Both the position numbers and the translations under genes were made by a program. Positions 57,126-60,000 of a DNA stretch of 60,000 nucleotides are shown in pieces. The stretch is taken from positions 337,684,793 through 337,744,792 of the forward strand of contig NC_081408.1 of the NCBI RefSeq assembly GCF_030272615.1. The letters are read 5' to 3'. Position 1 is the first letter of the stretch; each line of letters begins with the position of its first letter. The stretch comes from Cryptomeria japonica. Its lineage: Eukaryota > Streptophyta > Pinopsida > Cupressales > Cupressaceae. The notes below the pieces were generated by a model, which made no database searches, was not told where the DNA came from, and was given only the letters and a program-made list of their open reading frames with translations.

Positions 57126-60000
57126 ATGATGAAAGGGGAAGGTCCTAAGTTCAATAGAGATAAATTTAAGATATGGAAGGACAAAATGAAGATCTACATT
57201 AAAAGCATTGGTGCTCAACACTGGAACTATGTTGAGAATACTTATGTTGTCCCTACTGGTACTCTCACCGATGATCAAAGAAGAGAAATTTAGGAGAATG
57301 GGAAAGTTATGGAAGCTCTTATCAAAAGTCTATCTGATATTGAGTTTATAGATGTTTAGGATAAAGATAATCCCAAAGATGTATGGGATTCTCTGGAGAC
57401 TATCTATGGTCGTGATGAGCATGTGAAGCAAGCTAAGGAAGAAAGCCTTAGAGGAAAATTTGAAGACATGCAGATGGTTGAAGGAGAGATCGTTCAACAA
57501 TATGGGATAAGAATTAAAACTGTTGTTGGAGACATCAAGAGTGCAGGAGGTACAATGGATGATCCCACCATTGTTAGAAAGGTTTTGAGATCTTTGTTAC
57601 TGGTCTATGCAATAAGGGTTGCCGCTATTTAGGAGTTGAGATCTATTGACAAGACAAAGGTATCCCTTGACTCTATCATTGCTAAGTTGACCGCATATGA
57701 GCTAAACAGTTATGATGGTAGTGTTCAGAAGACTAAATCAACCTTTAGAGCATATGCTGCACTATCTAAAAAAGGAAAAGAGGCTAGTACTAGTTGTAAA
57801 CCAAGACAAAGCAGAGATATGGATGATGAGGAGATCCTGATGGAATTTGAAGCTCTTCTTGCCAACAGACTTCCTAAGGGAACTAGAAAATACAGAGGTA
57901 AGCTCCCTTTGAAATGTTTTTCTTGCAATAGGATAGAACACATTCTTGTCAACTGTCCCAATAGTGATAATAAGGATAAATCGGAGAAGTTTAAAAAGTT
58001 CAAAGGAGGAAATAGGAGAAACTATCTTGTTGCAGTCGATGAAGGTGTCACTGATGATGAATCAAAAGATGAAGAAAGTGAAGACATATTGTTTGTAGCC
58101 GTTAAGGATGATGTGTCAGATAGGAAGGCTATTGTCTCCTGCTTCGATAATTATAATGAATGTATTATTGATAGTGGATGTTCTCACCACATGACTGGTG
58201 ACCGAAGAAAGTTTATGTCTCTGGAAGAGTACGATGGAGGTGTAGTTTGATTTGGTAATGATCCACCATGTATGGTAAAAGGCAAAGGGTCCATCTCTCT
58301 AAATGGAAAAAGCGGTGCTAATAATGTGTATTGGGTAGAAGGTCTTAGGCATAACCTTTTGAGTGTTGCCCAACTGAATGATAAAGGACTCACTCTGGAA
58401 TTCAAAGATGGAGTGTGCAAAATAAAAGGAAAGAGTGGTGAACTTATGGCCATCGATATGAAAACCAAATGTAACTTATTTAAGTTAAATACAAATATTA
58501 GTCAATGTCTAATGGCTAAGTTTGATGACAGTTGGATATGGTATAGGAGACTCTGCCATGTAAATTTTGGTAATATTGTGAAGGCCAGTAATATCAAGGC
58601 AGTTAGAGGATTGCCTGTGCCGAACAAACTGGTGAATCCTTTGTGTAGAGAATGTCAACTAGGGAAAATGTCTTCCTCAACCTTCAAAGGTAAATCTTTC
58701 TTAGCAGATAATTTACTTGATCTTGTGCATATTGATTTGTGTAGTCCTATGAAAACTAGGAGTGTTCAGGGAGATAGGTACTTTATGATTCTCACTGATG
58801 ATTGCTCAAGAATGATGTGGGTCACATTATTGAAAGACAAGTCTGAAGCTTTTGGAAAGTTTAAAGCCTTCAAAGCACTAGTTGAAAAGGAAAGCGGTAA
58901 GAGGATCAAATGCCTTAGAACCAACCAAGGAGGTGAGTTCACTTCTGGTGAATTTAATAAGTACTGTGAAGAGAATGGCATCAAGAGGCAACTGTCTGCC
59001 CCCTAGACTCCACAACATAATGGCCTAGCAGAAAAGAACAACCAGATTGTAGTTGAAGCAGCCAGAACGATGCTGATTCAAGGGAAGGTTGCTCCCACTT
59101 TTTGAAGAGAAATAGTGAGCACTGCAATCTACACTATGAACCGGGTACTCATCAAGAAAGGTAAGGATAAAAATCCTTATGAGTATTGGATCGGTAAGAC
59201 TCCAGTAGTAAGCTACTTTAGAGTGTTTGGTAGCAAGTTTTATATCAAGAGGAGTGAACACGAGAGAAAGTTTGATGCAAAATGTGATGAGGGAATATTC
59301 TTAGGGTATTCCACCAAGAGAAAAACTCTCAAGTGTTTTAACAATAGGGCTCAGAGAATTATTGAAAGTATCAATGTTAGAGTTGATGAAACCTCTGAGA
59401 AACCTGAGGAAACCAATAGCGAGCGAGTAGTAGATGAACCAGATGTAACCTTCTGGGAACCAGTTGCGAAACAACCAAGTACAAGTAACAGTGCTCCTAC
59501 AACAGTAGATGCTGATGAAGAAGAGGATGAAGAGGAAAAGAAAGAGGAATAAATTAAGATCATTCCTAGGTATGTAAAGCTGCATCATGATCCAAAGTAG
59601 ATCATAGGGGATAAGGATGTAGGAATACTTACAAGAAGAAAGGTCAGAGAGAATTCTTGCATGATTTTTGAATTTGAACCCAAAACATTTAAAGAGGCAC
59701 ACAAAGATGAAGACTGGATTAAGGCTATGGAAGAGGAACTTGACCAGATAGAAAAGAATGGTACATGGTCTTTGGTACCCAGACCCGAGCACAAAAATGT
59801 TATTGGCACCAAATGGGTTTTTAGAAACAAGCTGAATGAAGATGGCACAGTGGTAAGAAACAAAGAAAGATTAGTATGTAAGGGATATGTTCAAGAAGAA
59901 GTAGACGACTATGGAGAGACCTTTGCTCTAGTAGCTAGATTGGAAGGAGTTTGAATGCTAATTGCATATGCAGCCTTCAAGGGATTCAAAGTGTATTAGA
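57126..60000 (+). pseudogene. Element G gag-pol (Ty1/copia), cut by the window end
   Basis: One frame without indels from the ATG at 57126 to the end. Gag: KFNRDKFKIWKDKMKIY..., DIKSAGGTMDDPTIV, knuckle CFSCNRIEHILVNC (about 57918). Protease CIIDSGCSHHMTGDR (about 58160). Pre-integrase WYRRLCHVNFGNI and CRECQLGKM (about 58540-58670). Integrase LVHIDLCSPMKTRS, CLRTNQGGEFTSGEF (Asn in place of the second catalytic Asp) and TPQHNGLAEKNN (about 59010). RT begins IFEFEPKTFKEAHKDEDWIKAM and runs to the edge. Ten stops: TAG at 57291, 57357, 57630, 59004, 59598, 59997; TGA at 58248, 59103, 59952; TAA at 59550. Confidence 0.9.

Overview
The window is intergenic DNA from a large, repeat-rich seed-plant genome. 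The nested, long (7 to 18 kb), old LTR retrotransposons with LTRs over 1 kb would fit a conifer or other gymnosperm, but that is an inference from style only. I found no ordinary host gene, rRNA, tRNA or CRISPR array. Almost every base can be assigned to one of seven LTR elements, named B, C, A, D, E, F and G here.

Layout: element B (Ty3/gypsy, Tat-like, + strand) runs from before base 1 to 44985. Its pieces are 1-7289, 25775-26241 and 43302-44985. Element C (Ty3/gypsy, Tat-like, - strand, about 18.5 kb, 7290-25769) sits inside B with a 5-bp target duplication. An A-family cluster (26242-43301) with three LTRs, non-autonomous and without pol, also sits inside B. Element D (Ty1/copia, + strand, 33445-40769, perfect ATATC duplication, two 1576-bp LTRs) sits inside A. 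Right of B lie copia E (- strand, 45013-47803), copia G (+ strand, 47804 to beyond the window end) inserted in E's reverse transcriptase, and copia F (- strand, 47909-55693) inserted in G's 5' LTR.

How the genes work together: B and C carry the usual Ty3 order (gag, protease, reverse transcriptase, RNase H, a second RNase H, integrase, no chromodomain). Behind pol, both also carry a gene on the opposite strand for a protein with a plant mobile domain (PMD). In C this antisense gene (9807-11774) is one uninterrupted frame of 655 codons broken only by seven TAG/TGA stops. It has its own TATA-like box and is preceded by a cluster of GCGCTATTG-like motifs; the same motifs, in the same orientation relative to transcription, lie in the leader before gag. 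This two-gene, convergent, Tat-type element with matching motif arrays is the strongest candidate for something under-described. A, B and C share a primer-binding site (TGGTGAACCCGAC type) and purine-tract type, so the pol-less A elements may have used machinery of the B/C kind.

All coding regions are decayed. In C and G nearly all in-frame stops are TAG or TGA, as expected from deamination of methylated CG and CHG sites. By eye the paired LTRs differ by about 3 % in C, 4-5 % in F, 7-10 % in D and about 10 % in A; these are estimates from short stretches, not alignments.
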